Notes under the pieces: generated by a model | The model's input: the letters and a program-made list of their open reading frames with translations, nothing else | What the model was told of the DNA's origin: nothing | Database searches by the model: none | From: Gemmatimonadota bacterium | GTDB lineage: Bacteria > Gemmatimonadota > Gemmatimonadetes > Gemmatimonadales > Gemmatimonadaceae | Assembly (NCBI GenBank): GCA_003223455.1 | Contig: QHVE01000047.1 | Coordinates: forward strand, 1-41,171 | Direction of reading: 5' to 3' | DNA length: 41,171 bases | Part shown: one piece after another, positions 7,393 through 16,631 of the stretch | Position numbering within the stretch: the stretch's first letter is position 1 | Layout: every line of letters starts with the position of its first letter | Program-made: the position numbers and the translations under genes

Positions 7393-8718
7393 CTACCAGT
7401 TGATCCCGTGGTACTGCCTCCCGTCGGAGAGGCGCTCCCCGAACGCGCGCACGAGATCCACCACGACCTTGCCGTTGCCGAGGTGCTTCTCGACCTCGCG
7501 GAACGCCGGCGTAGCGTTGCCGATCACCACGACGTCGGACCGCTCCACGACCCGGTCCATCGACTGGTCGACCAGCGTCCAGATGTGCGGGATCTCCTTC
7601 TCGATGTACTCGCGGTTCGAGCCGATCAGGTTCGCGCTCGACACGTCGCGGTCGAACACGGCCACCTCCATCCCCTTGCCGATCAGCATCTCGATCAGCG
7701 TCACGATCGGGGACTCGCGCAGGTCGTCCGTACCCGCCTTGAATGCCATGCCGAGGACGCCGATCCTGCGAGCCCCCGTGCCGACGATGGTGTCGTACGC
7801 CCGCTGCACGAGCTTGCGGTTGCTCTCGAGTGCTGCGGCGAGCATCGGGGCGTCGACGTCCAGCTGACGCGCCTTGTAGCTCAATGCCCGGACGTCCTTC
7901 GGCAGGCACGAACCTCCGAAGGCGAATCCAGGTCGCAGATACGCCGGCGAGATGTTGAGCTTCGTGTCCTCGCAGAAGATCCGCATCACCTCGTGGCTGT
8001 CGACGCCGAGCGCCTTGCAGATGCCCCCGATCTCGTTGGCGAACGTCACCTTCACGGCGTGGAAGGAGTTGCAGGCGTACTTGACCGTCTCGGCCACTCC
8101 CATCGCCGCCAGATGCACGGGTGCATCGATGCCCTGGTACAGCCCCTTCACGGCTTCGGCGCTGCGTCCATCGTGCGAGCCGATCAGGGTGAACGGTGGG
8201 GCGTAGAAGTCCTTGATCGACGAGCCCTCGCGCAGGAACTCCGGGTTGCTGCACGCGCCGAAGTCCTGGCCGAACTTCTTCCCTGACGCTCGCTCGAGGG
8301 CCGGGATGACGACGCCGTCCATGGTACCGGGAAGCACGGTGCTGCGGATCACCACGGTGTGCCACCGATCGATCGTGCGAAGCGTCTCGCCGATCTCGGT
8401 GCAGACGCGCTCGATGTACTGGAGATCGATGCTGCCGTTCGATCGGCTCGGCGTGCCCACGCAGATGAGCGAGATCTCGCTCGACTGCACTGCGTCGGCG
8501 ACATCCGTCGTCGCGCGCAGGCGACCCGAGCCGACCATCTCGGCCACGAGCTCGCCGATGCCGACTTCGAGGATCGTGCTCTTTCCCGCGTTGAGCATGT
8601 CGACCTTGGCCCGGCTGACGTCCACGCCGACGACGCTGTGACCCTGCTTGGCGAAGCACGCCGCCGAGACGCAGCCGACGTATCCCAGACCAAAAACGCT
8701 GACAGTTGTAGTGTTCAT
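7393..8718 (-). CDS. algD: GDP-mannose 6-dehydrogenase (AlgD-like)
   Basis: 441 residues, the same length class as AlgD (about 436). It oxidises GDP-mannose to GDP-mannuronate with NAD+ in the cytoplasm, supplying an acidic sugar donor. The Rossmann GLGYVG is at residues 10-15, NPEFLRE at 158-164, the catalytic lysine region AETVKYACN near 213, and the catalytic cysteine in FGGSCLPKD at Cys271. That motif, and the C-terminal AGTDDLRESP and MLIGKGMEV segments, match AlgD more closely than UDP-glucose dehydrogenases. The ATG overlaps the stop of the upstream GT4 gene (TAATG), so it is the last gene of the long minus-strand operon. No alg8, alg44 or epimerase genes for classical alginate are visible, so the polymer is probably not alginate itself. 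Confidence 0.92.
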   Translation of the reverse strand: MNTTTVSVFGLGYVGCVSAACFAKQGHSVVGVDVSRAKVDMLNAGKSTILEVGIGELVAEMVGSGRLRATTDVADAVQSSEISLICVGTPSRSNGSIDLQYIERVCTEIGETLRTIDRWHTVVIRSTVLPGTMDGVVIPALERASGKKFGQDFGACSNPEFLREGSSIKDFYAPPFTLIGSHDGRSAEAVKGLYQGIDAPVHLAAMGVAETVKYACNSFHAVKVTFANEIGGICKALGVDSHEVMRIFCEDTKLNISPAYLRPGFAFGGSCLPKDVRALSYKARQLDVDAPMLAAALESNRKLVQRAYDTIVGTGARRIGVLGMAFKAGTDDLRESPIVTLIEMLIGKGMEVAVFDRDVSSANLIGSNREYIEKEIPHIWTLVDQSMDRVVERSDVVVIGNATPAFREVEKHLGNGKVVVDLVRAFGERLSDGRQYHGINW

Positions 8719-9968
8719 TAAGAGCTCAGTGACATGACGGAAGACGGCCGCTCGGGACGCGATGCGGCGGTGGAACAGCGTTCGGCGAACTGCTCGGCGA
8801 CCGAGGCCCAGCCGAAGTTGGTGCGAACGTGCATGGCGGCCGCACGGCCGATGTCGGCTGCGCGCTCCGGGGAGCGAAGCAGCCCGACCACCGCGTCGGC
8901 GAACGCGGCGGGGTCGTCGGCGAGGATGATGTGCTTGCCGTCCTGCACGTCCAGGCCTTCGGCGCCGATGGTCGTCGAGACCACGGCGCGCTCCATCCCC
9001 ATCGCCTCGTAGATCTTGATGCGCGTGCCGCCGCCGACCCGGAGCGGGACCACGACGACCGAAGCCGCCTCGAGGTAGGGCCGCACGTCCGCGACGGTGC
9101 CCGTGACCGTGACGCGCGGGCGTCCCTCGGCGAGCGCCTTCACGCGCGCCGTCGGGTTACGCCCCACGATCGTCAACGTCGCCTCGGGCTCCGCCCGCTC
9201 GATGCGTGGCAGGATCTCCTCCACGAACCAGTCCATCCCGTCCTCGTTCGGCATCCAGTCCATCGACCCCGTAAAGACGATCGATGCCGGCTTGCGCGAC
9301 ACGGTGCCCGATGGGCGGAAGAAGTCCGTGTCCACCCCCGTCGGGACCGACGACACGCGCTCGACGCCGTACGCCTGGCGGAACACCGCCGCATCCTCGG
9401 GCGAGACGGCCACCACATGGTCGAATCGCAGGCACTGCTCGCGCTCGACGCGCCGCATCCGCCGCCACTGCTCCCCCATGTAGAGCCGCATCACGGGATT
9501 GCGGGCCACGCGCGTGCGGCGCTCCCAGATCATCGCTTCGACGTTGTGCTGGAACAGGACCACGGGGCAGGGCAGCCCGTGCGGCACGTTGAGCGCCGGC
9601 ACGAGGAAGTCGCAGACGACGACGTCCGCGCGGTCGTCCCCGGTGGTGCAGCGCTCGCGGATCACCTGCATCATCGCCGCGGACCGATAGGGGGCCAGCG
9701 CGAACGGCAGCGACGAGAAGACATTGCGCACGATCGCCAGCGCGCGACGCCAGCCGCGCAGCGGGGCGCGGCGCCACGGCGCGAGCACGAGGTCGTCGCA
9801 GTATTCCTTCGCGCGTGCGCGCTGCTCGGGCGTGATCGTTCCATCGTCGAGCGCGACGTACGTGATCCGATGATGATCGCGCAGCCGTCGCAGCATCTCG
9901 TACGTTCGGATGCGGCCGCCCTTGTCGAGCGGGTGAAGAAGCTCGTTCTTGACCCAGAGGATGTGCAT
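8718..9968 (-). CDS. GT4 family glycosyltransferase
   Basis: 416 residues with the GT-B fold pattern. The N-terminal start HILWVKNELLHPLDKGGRIRTYEML contains the GG loop, and a FTGSMDWMPNEDG motif opens the C-terminal domain. Donor-binding GGGTRIKIYEAMGMERAVVST is present, followed by IGAEGLDV. The pattern resembles the glycosyltransferases associated with exosortase-type polysaccharide loci (TIGR03087-like), though no exosortase is in the window. It transfers a sugar from a nucleotide donor to a lipid-linked acceptor at the cytoplasmic face. Donor and linkage cannot be deduced. It sits 16 bases after the amidotransferase gene and overlaps algD by one base. Confidence 0.88.
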   Translation of the reverse strand: MHILWVKNELLHPLDKGGRIRTYEMLRRLRDHHRITYVALDDGTITPEQRARAKEYCDDLVLAPWRRAPLRGWRRALAIVRNVFSSLPFALAPYRSAAMMQVIRERCTTGDDRADVVVCDFLVPALNVPHGLPCPVVLFQHNVEAMIWERRTRVARNPVMRLYMGEQWRRMRRVEREQCLRFDHVVAVSPEDAAVFRQAYGVERVSSVPTGVDTDFFRPSGTVSRKPASIVFTGSMDWMPNEDGMDWFVEEILPRIERAEPEATLTIVGRNPTARVKALAEGRPRVTVTGTVADVRPYLEAASVVVVPLRVGGGTRIKIYEAMGMERAVVSTTIGAEGLDVQDGKHIILADDPAAFADAVVGLLRSPERAADIGRAAAMHVRTNFGWASVAEQFAERCSTAASRPERPSSVMSLSS

Positions 9969-9984
9969 GATGGGAAGACCGGTG

Positions 9985-11907
9985 TCAGAGAAGCCGCAGG
10001 GACTCGGCGGGCTCGCCTTCCACCACGACCCGGTGCCAGATCTCGAGGTTCACCAGCGACCACAGGCGCTCGGCGTGATCCTCCCCCGCCTGATGCCGCC
10101 GCACGAGCGCGCGGATCGACTCGGGATCGAACAGCCGCCGCTCCAGCGCGCGCGGCGACAGCACGAGCTCGTCGACCACGGCGCGATAGGGGCCGCGCAG
10201 CCACGACCCGATCGGCACCGGGAAGCCCATCTTGCCGCGCGACAGAATCTCCGGCGGCAGCACGTCGCGCATCGCCTCCCGCAGGATGAACTTCGTCGTC
10301 CCGCCGCGCAGCTTGAGCCGCTCCGGCAGCGTGGCCGTCCACTCGACGAGCGGATGGTCGAGGAACGGGACGCGACTCTCGATCGACGCGGCCATGCTCA
10401 TCTGGTCCTGCTTCATGAGCAGCTCGTGCAGGTATGTCTTTGTGTCGACGTACAGCAGCCGGTCGAGCAGCGACCTGGCGTCCGAGCCGGCCATGAGCGC
10501 CATCGCCGTGGCGTACGGATCCTCGCTCGCCAGCCGCGCCCGCAGTGTCGGCGCCAGGAGGCCGGCCTGCTGCTCGCGTGAGAACACCGCGAAGTTGTCG
10601 AGGTAGAGTGCCTCGAGCGTCGCCGGTCGTGCGAGGAACGTCCGCAGTGCGCGCTGCCGCGTGCGCGACGCGGGAAGTGCCTCGAGCCCCGAGCGCACGA
10701 GCGAGCGCAGGGGCGCCGGCGTCGCCGACTGGTAGGCACCGCCGAGCCGCATGTTGAGGATCGTCTTCTTGTAGCGGCCGTACCCCGCCAGCGTCTCGTC
10801 GCTTCCCTCGCCCGTGAGCACGACCTTCACGCGCTCGGCGGCGAGCCGCGACACGAAGTTGAGCGCCACGCTCGACGGATGCGCCAGCGGCTCGTCCTCG
10901 TGCCACACGAGCGTCGGCAGCGCGCCGAAGAACTGCTCGGGGGTCACCACCACCTCGTGGTGGTCGGTCTTGTACGCCTTGGCGACGATCCGTGCGTACG
11001 AGAGCTCGTTGGCCTCGCGCTCGGCGAATCCGACGGAGAAGGTCTTGATCGGCTCGTCGACCAGCTGGCTCATGAGCGCGGTGATCGTCGCCGAGTCGAT
11101 CCCTCCCGAGAGGAAGGCACCGAGGGGGACATCGGCCATCAACCGAAGTCGAACGGCCTCGCGCAGGCGCTCGCGATACTCGGTGATCAGCTCCGCATCC
11201 GAACGCGTGTCCTCGGCCTTCGCTTCGAATCGCAGGTCCCAGTATCGTCGCGTGCGGATCTCGCCGTCGCGCCACACGAGTGTGTGTCCGGGCAGCAGCC
11301 GCTTGATGCCGGCGAGCAGCGTGCCCTCGCCAGACGTCGCGTGATTGGCGAGATAGTCGGGAAGGGCATCTTCCCGCAGCGAAGCGCGTACCAGGCCGCT
11401 CGCGACGATCGCCTTCATCTCCGAGCCGAACACCAGCGTCCCGTCCGGGAGCAGCGCGTAGTACAGCGGCTTCACGCCGAACCGGTCGCGCGCCAGCGTG
11501 AGCGTGCGCGTCCGCTTGTCCCACACCGCGTAGGCGAACATCCCGCGCAGCTCCTCGGGCGCCGCCTCGCCACGCCGCTCGAACACGTGCAGCACCGTCT
11601 CCGTGTCGCAGTGCGTGCGATAGCGCACGCCGTCCTGCTGCAGCTGCGCCATCAGCGTGGGATGGTTGAACACCTCGCCGTTGTACACGAGCACGAGCGC
11701 ATCGTCGGCGCTCGTCATCGGTTGCTGCCCGTGGCTCACGTCCACGATGCTCAATCGGCGATGGCCAAGCGCGACCCCCGGCTCGATGAAGGTGCCGAAG
11801 CCGTCCGGACCGCGATGCGCGAGCGTGTCGCGCAGACGGGTGAACGCCGAGTCGTCGATCGAGCGCGATGAGGAGTCCGGGATCACGATCCCGCAGATGC
11901 CGCACAT
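9985..11907 (-). CDS. asnB: AsnB-type glutamine-dependent amidotransferase (first full copy)
   Basis: 640 residues. The N-terminal class II glutaminase domain begins MCGICG with the nucleophile Cys2, then RGPDG (32-36) and YNGEVFNH. The synthetase domain carries LSGGIDSAT at 266-274 and the C-terminal RVPFLDHPLVEW motif. It activates a carboxylate as an acyl-adenylate and amidates it with ammonia from glutamine. Within polysaccharide loci, homologues such as WbpS are associated with amidated uronic acids, and algD lies two genes downstream, so a sugar acid is a plausible substrate. True asparagine synthesis cannot be excluded. It lies eight bases after the heparinase-like gene. Confidence 0.9.
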   Translation of the reverse strand: MCGICGIVIPDSSSRSIDDSAFTRLRDTLAHRGPDGFGTFIEPGVALGHRRLSIVDVSHGQQPMTSADDALVLVYNGEVFNHPTLMAQLQQDGVRYRTHCDTETVLHVFERRGEAAPEELRGMFAYAVWDKRTRTLTLARDRFGVKPLYYALLPDGTLVFGSEMKAIVASGLVRASLREDALPDYLANHATSGEGTLLAGIKRLLPGHTLVWRDGEIRTRRYWDLRFEAKAEDTRSDAELITEYRERLREAVRLRLMADVPLGAFLSGGIDSATITALMSQLVDEPIKTFSVGFAEREANELSYARIVAKAYKTDHHEVVVTPEQFFGALPTLVWHEDEPLAHPSSVALNFVSRLAAERVKVVLTGEGSDETLAGYGRYKKTILNMRLGGAYQSATPAPLRSLVRSGLEALPASRTRQRALRTFLARPATLEALYLDNFAVFSREQQAGLLAPTLRARLASEDPYATAMALMAGSDARSLLDRLLYVDTKTYLHELLMKQDQMSMAASIESRVPFLDHPLVEWTATLPERLKLRGGTTKFILREAMRDVLPPEILSRGKMGFPVPIGSWLRGPYRAVVDELVLSPRALERRLFDPESIRALVRRHQAGEDHAERLWSLVNLEIWHRVVVEGEPAESLRLL

Positions 11908-11915
11908 GTGTCAGT

Positions 11916-14279
11916 CTACTCCGGAGATCGATCCTGGAGCGGCTGCGCGACCCAGCGGCCGCGCTCCCGTCGAGCGGCGAACGGCGCATCGGCCGTGATC
12001 GTCCGCCGCCCGACACCGTCTCCCTCGACGAACGACGCTCCGAGCAGATACAGTCGTTCGTCGTCGCCGGCGACGTTCGTCACCACCGCGCATTCGGCGT
12101 CGGTGGTCACACCAGCGACATCCATCGTCGGCACCGCGCCCCGCCGGATCACCCGATCCTTGAGCGCCCCTCCTTCCACCTCGACGATCGTGCAGCCCGC
12201 CTCCGCTGCCTGCGCTGGCGGGTACGCCGGTGCGGGCAGCAGCAGCGTCACGGCGTGCTGCCGCCCCGTTCCCCTCGCGCCATAGGCCAGCTGTGGCGCC
12301 TCGCGCCGTTCGCCGTAGGCCTGCGACCGCCACGACGTGTCCTGCCGAAGCGATCCCTCGCCCAGCGCCACCACCTCGAGCAGGCCGCCGTTCGTGCGCA
12401 AGGGATCGATGATCCGCACCGCGTTCGCCGACCGCGCTCGCACTTCCAGTCCGGGAGCAACGTGCCAGCGGAGCGTCCACTCGTGTGAGCCCTCGGCCGC
12501 GAGCGCATCGAGCACGACGAGATAGCGGCCGTGCAGAAAGAGGATGCTGCGCTCGTGCGTCACCGGATCGGTGAGGCGCCGGAAGCCATCGTGCGAGCCC
12601 CGCCAGAAATCCACCGAGGGTGAGGTGATCCACGCATGCACCGTCGTCCGCGCGATGTGCCGCCAGTGGAACGGTCCCCCCGTCACCGACGAGCTCTCGC
12701 CATCTACCGTCGCGGTGTTGTGCGCCGCCGTGGCCCGGAAGGCGTCGCGCTCGTCACCCGTGTAGCTGAACGTGCCGCTGTCCGCGAGCACCAGTCGGTC
12801 GGCCGTCGCCACCTCGAGCGTCAGGGCATCGGCGTGCGCGTGTCCGCAGTTGAGCGATCCGTGTGGTCCGCCGTCGACGAGTGCCCACGTCGACGTCGGT
12901 CGCCACCCGTCGCGCATGATGTAGAATCCGCCCTCGCGAAAGCCGCGCGAGCACCCGGCCGGCGCACTCGGCGTCGTCGCGCGGAGCGAGTTCGCTCCCG
13001 ACTCACCGAGTAGCCAGAGACACTCCTCCACCATCTCGCCGCCGACGAATCGCATGTCGGCGCGGCCGAACAGGGCAGCGCCCGTCGCCAGCGTGGGCCG
13101 GACATCGCGCGTCGGCTGGCCGTCGAGCCGCAGCAGTCGTCCGCCATCGTCGTCGCCGACGAGCGGCACGGTGCCATCCGGATGTGCTGCATGCACGAGG
13201 AACTCGTCGAGGCGCTCGACGCGCTCGCACACCGTGTGCTCGCGCGGCCACCCGTTCGCGTCGGCGAGCAGCAACGCGTGATGAAAGATGTCGGACGTGT
13301 ATCGGTGGTAGTACAACGCCTGCTCGAAGTACGTCCCATCCGGCCGAACCTGGCGGAAGAGTTGCTCGCGCAGGATGCTCCAGCCCGTGGTGCGCCAGCG
13401 CTCCGCCGACGTGAACACGGGGAGCGCCGTCCCGAGGTACAGCAGGCCGAGCGCCTCGCCGGTGAGATGCGTGTTCGGGCTGTAGTACGTCGACAGGTAC
13501 CGCTCGACGTGCGCGGCGTGTGCGCGCAGTGTCTCGAGCGCTGCGAGCAGCAGCGCGTCCGTGAGCTCCGGCGCATCGGCGAACAGTTGCAGCGCCCAGA
13601 GCCACGCGATGGCGCGATAGGAGACTTCGAGACTGCTCGCCCAGTTGACCCCGATGCGCGGAGGGTTTGCCCGGATCCACTGCGCCAGCTGCGACGTGAA
13701 CGCCGTGGCGTATCGCGAGTCGCGCGAGTAGGCGTAAGCCTGGCCGAGCGTCACGAAGTGCTGATGGCGGTTCAGCTCCCAGAGCAGCTTGTAGTCCCCG
13801 ACCACCGAGGGATCCAGGTAGGCGATCCGGCTCCAGTGCCGTCGTGGTGCCCGGGTTCCGGTCGATGGGTCGCGGTGCCAGTCGATCGTGCTTCCCACCG
13901 ACACGCGCTCGTGACCCAGCAGCTCGAATACGCCGTCCACCGCACGGTCGGCGCGCCAGCGCGTTTCGCTCTCGGCCTCGGGGCGTGCACGCCGAAGCAG
14001 CGAGATCGTCGTCCGGATGTCGCGCAGGCCGGGGAGCACGCCCTGGGCGAGCCGCCGGCGGGCCGCCTCCGCGATCCGCGCCGGATCCTCACGGAGCTCG
14101 CGCGACACGTCGCGCGGTGTGCCCGGAACCGCAGCCGCGCCGCGGCCCAGGGCGAGTCCGACGCGCTCCCGGAAGGTGCGCAGCACCTGCGCCCCGCGTA
14201 CGCGAATCTCCGCGGGCAGCGTCGCCACGGTCCGGCGGCGATGCGCCGGATCTTCCGGCAGCCTGACCCCCCGCCTCAT
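11916..14279 (-). CDS. Heparinase II/III-like (alginate-lyase-type) protein
   Basis: 787 residues. The N-terminal alpha/alpha toroid region (about 150-400) includes WELNRHQHFV, the YYSPNTHLTGEA motif (residues 265-275) and YYHRYTSDIFHHALL. The C-terminal beta-sandwich of the heparinase II/III family begins around 445 and holds GHAHADALTLEV (479-490), DSGTFSY and HNTATVDG (520-527). The Asn/His, Tyr and His positions expected for beta-elimination on uronate-containing chains are present. There is no signal peptide, so if it acts in the periplasm the export route is unclear; similar proteins in capsule loci are often annotated as alginate lyases. The start ATG 14279 overlaps the upstream stop (ATGA); an upstream frame extension to 14525 is an overlap artefact. 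Lyase specificity is inferred. Confidence 0.88.
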   Translation of the reverse strand: MRRGVRLPEDPAHRRRTVATLPAEIRVRGAQVLRTFRERVGLALGRGAAAVPGTPRDVSRELREDPARIAEAARRRLAQGVLPGLRDIRTTISLLRRARPEAESETRWRADRAVDGVFELLGHERVSVGSTIDWHRDPSTGTRAPRRHWSRIAYLDPSVVGDYKLLWELNRHQHFVTLGQAYAYSRDSRYATAFTSQLAQWIRANPPRIGVNWASSLEVSYRAIAWLWALQLFADAPELTDALLLAALETLRAHAAHVERYLSTYYSPNTHLTGEALGLLYLGTALPVFTSAERWRTTGWSILREQLFRQVRPDGTYFEQALYYHRYTSDIFHHALLLADANGWPREHTVCERVERLDEFLVHAAHPDGTVPLVGDDDGGRLLRLDGQPTRDVRPTLATGAALFGRADMRFVGGEMVEECLWLLGESGANSLRATTPSAPAGCSRGFREGGFYIMRDGWRPTSTWALVDGGPHGSLNCGHAHADALTLEVATADRLVLADSGTFSYTGDERDAFRATAAHNTATVDGESSSVTGGPFHWRHIARTTVHAWITSPSVDFWRGSHDGFRRLTDPVTHERSILFLHGRYLVVLDALAAEGSHEWTLRWHVAPGLEVRARSANAVRIIDPLRTNGGLLEVVALGEGSLRQDTSWRSQAYGERREAPQLAYGARGTGRQHAVTLLLPAPAYPPAQAAEAGCTIVEVEGGALKDRVIRRGAVPTMDVAGVTTDAECAVVTNVAGDDERLYLLGASFVEGDGVGRRTITADAPFAARRERGRWVAQPLQDRSPE

Positions 14280-15466
14280 CGCGTGCTCGCTTCCGGCAGC
14301 ATTCCCCCGGTGTCTCGCGCGACCTCCCGGTCGGGCGGCTCCGTCGGCCTCGCGGCGGGAGCGCTCATCAGCCGCCGATACAGCGTGGCCCATCGGTCGC
14401 TCACTGCATCCCACGTGTACAGCAGCTCCACGTCCCGCAGTCCTTCCGCGATCAGCCGGCCGGCGAGCTCCGAATCGTCGAGCACACGAAGCGCCCCCGC
14501 GGCAAGCCCCTCGTGATCGCCGCAATCGACCAGCAGGCCGTTGCGCTCGTGCTCGACCACGTACGGGATGCCGCCCGCCCGCGACGTCACCACGGGAAGT
14601 CCGCAGGCGAACGCCTCGATGATCGAATTCGGCATGTTGTCGATGTCGGACGCGTTCAGGTACACGTCGGCCTCATCGTACCAGCGACCCATCTCCTCCG
14701 GCCGCACGGCGCCCACGAACTCCACGTTGCGCAGCGCGAGCGATTGCGCCGTCTCGTGGACCTTCGCGCGCTCGGGCCCGTCGCCGATCACGATCAGCCG
14801 CGCCTCGGGCAGGCGCGCCTGGATCACGGCGAAGGCGCGCAGCACGCACGGCACGTTGTACAGTGCCTGGAAGTTCCGGTTCGACAGGAACACCGGGCGC
14901 AGCGACGCACGCCGCCGGTACCGCACCGCGTCCGGGTCGACGAAGTTCGAGATCGCCTCCGCCGGCACCCCGAATCGGGCGAACACGTCCACGAGGTAGC
15001 TGGACGGGGTCACCACGGCGTCGGCGCGATGCAGCGTCGGGATCGCCGTCCGCGGCCACCGGCGCAGATGGTCCTCCGCCTCGCCGCTCCGATAGTTCAG
15101 CACGACGTGCTTGCCGAGCCACTTCCCGATGAGGATCGCCGGTGTCGGCGCGAGCAGGAACGACCAGTAGGACGCGCTGAAGACGTGCACGATGTCATAG
15201 CGCGGCAGGGCGCGAATCAGCGATGCGACGTACGCGATCGACGTCGCCACGGTGCGAACGTACTTCACGCGCTGCAGCAGCCGGAGCAGGGCATTCGTGC
15301 GCGGATCGTGAGGCAGGAATCCCACCTCGAGTCCGGGCACCTCCCGCAGCCGCTCCAGCAGCCGCTGCGCCGCGACCGCCTGTCCGCCGAGGATGTGCAG
15401 CGACGGGGCCACGAGGCACACGCGAATCGGACGGAGCGCCGGATCGGCGCGCGACGGCTCAGGCAT
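14276..15466 (-). CDS. GT4 family glycosyltransferase
   Basis: 396 residues. The N-terminal acceptor domain starts VCLVAPSLHILGGQAVAAQRLL. The linker region has FLSNRNFQALYNVPCVLRAF, and the C-terminal donor domain carries VIGDGPERAKVH, then a DIDNMPNSIIEAFACGLPVV motif with the E-x7-E-like pair typical of GT4. The substrate is unknown. Its product is likely one residue of the repeat unit. It overlaps the upstream deacetylase by eight bases and the downstream lyase-like gene by four, so it is translated within the same operon. Confidence 0.9.
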   Translation of the reverse strand: MPEPSRADPALRPIRVCLVAPSLHILGGQAVAAQRLLERLREVPGLEVGFLPHDPRTNALLRLLQRVKYVRTVATSIAYVASLIRALPRYDIVHVFSASYWSFLLAPTPAILIGKWLGKHVVLNYRSGEAEDHLRRWPRTAIPTLHRADAVVTPSSYLVDVFARFGVPAEAISNFVDPDAVRYRRRASLRPVFLSNRNFQALYNVPCVLRAFAVIQARLPEARLIVIGDGPERAKVHETAQSLALRNVEFVGAVRPEEMGRWYDEADVYLNASDIDNMPNSIIEAFACGLPVVTSRAGGIPYVVEHERNGLLVDCGDHEGLAAGALRVLDDSELAGRLIAEGLRDVELLYTWDAVSDRWATLYRRLMSAPAARPTEPPDREVARDTGGMLPEASTR

Positions 15467-16631
15467 CGGCGAGCGACTGTGAGCGCGCCACGTGCGCGCT
15501 GGCCTTGCGGGGCATGAAGAACGCGCTCATCCCCGTCATCCAGCCCTCGACGTCGAGCGGCGACAGTAGCGACGTATCGACCAGTCGCGGCAACAGCAGC
15601 GGCTCGCTCCGCGGCGACGCGAGGCCCGGATCGCACGTCGTCGCCGTCGTCACGCCGGCCTCCCGCAGCCACGGAAGAAACTCCGCGCGGTAGATACCGC
15701 TCGGATAACAGAAGTGCCTCGCCACGCCATCGCGGATCTGCTCGATCCGTTCCCGGTTGTCCGTGATCTCTCGCAGGAAGAGCGCGTGGTCGTTCGGCGT
15801 ACGATGCCGATGCGTGTGCAGCTGGACGTCGACGCCGCCACGCGCGACTTCTGCCGCTTCCTCCCGCGTCATCACGGTGAGGAGTCGCTTCGCGCGGATC
15901 GCCTCGTAATCCTCACCCAGGAGCTCGGCCAGCCGTTCGGCGAGGGCCGTACGCTCGGGAAGCGTGAGGCGCTCGCGATCTGCATGGGCGAGGATCTCCC
16001 GATGGGCGCGCGCGCGGCCCGCCGCGTCGGAGAGCCTCCAGCGCATCGGGGTCCCGAACAGCGACGTGACGTCCGGCTCCGGCATCCGGACGCGCGCGCG
16101 CCAGAGCACGTACGAGCAGAGCAGGCCGAAGATCGGCTTGTTGTAGTCGGAGTAGTAGGTCGTGAGGTAGACGGTCGCCGGAAATCCGAACTGCTGCAGC
16201 AACGGCCACGCGCGAGCGTGGAAGTCGAACATGCCGTCGTCGAACGTGAGCGCCACGCTACGTGGCGGAAGGGTGCCTTCGTACAATCTTCGCACTGCCT
16301 CATCGAGCGGCAGCACGTTGTACCGCCCATCGCGCAGCATGCGAAGTCGCGATTCCAGCACCGCGGGGCTCATCGAGTACGTCCCCGACCATTCGTGCTC
16401 GTCGTCGATCGAGATGCTGTGATAGCAGAGGATGAGCAGCCGACGCTGGCGCCACGCGCTGTCGCGCACGTTGCCCAGGAGCCCGAGGCGCGACGACGCG
16501 CCGAGTACGCGCCGCTTCACGGCGACCGTGAGGGGCGGCGTCGGGCGCGCGACGGTCGGCGTCTCCTCGGCAGGAGTCTCCGTTCCCGGCGACGGGGGCG
16601 CCTCGCGTACGGCCTGTTCGGGGGCCGTCAT
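15459..16631 (-). CDS. Polysaccharide deacetylase family protein (CE4-like)
   Basis: 390 residues from ATG 16631, which overlaps the preceding GT2 stop (ATGA). A 40-residue Pro/Thr/Glu-rich N-terminus precedes a CYHSISID strand (69-76). The NodB motif LTFDDGMFDFH lies at 128-138 and the metal-binding HTHRH lies in VDVQLHTHRHRTPND. FCYPSGIYRAEF completes the barrel. The family removes N- or O-acetyl groups from polysaccharides. The XrtA-associated deacetylases share this layout. The first NodB Asp and both metal histidines are present, so it should be active. There is no clear signal peptide, which leaves cytoplasmic action on a lipid-linked unit possible. Confidence 0.87.
   Translation of the reverse strand: MTAPEQAVREAPPSPGTETPAEETPTVARPTPPLTVAVKRRVLGASSRLGLLGNVRDSAWRQRRLLILCYHSISIDDEHEWSGTYSMSPAVLESRLRMLRDGRYNVLPLDEAVRRLYEGTLPPRSVALTFDDGMFDFHARAWPLLQQFGFPATVYLTTYYSDYNKPIFGLLCSYVLWRARVRMPEPDVTSLFGTPMRWRLSDAAGRARAHREILAHADRERLTLPERTALAERLAELLGEDYEAIRAKRLLTVMTREEAAEVARGGVDVQLHTHRHRTPNDHALFLREITDNRERIEQIRDGVARHFCYPSGIYRAEFLPWLREAGVTTATTCDPGLASPRSEPLLLPRLVDTSLLSPLDVEGWMTGMSAFFMPRKASAHVARSQSLADA

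Noticed and set aside
7330-8286. A + strand open frame opposite the algD gene
   Set aside because: It begins inside the terminator palindrome and mirrors a highly conserved gene on the other strand.
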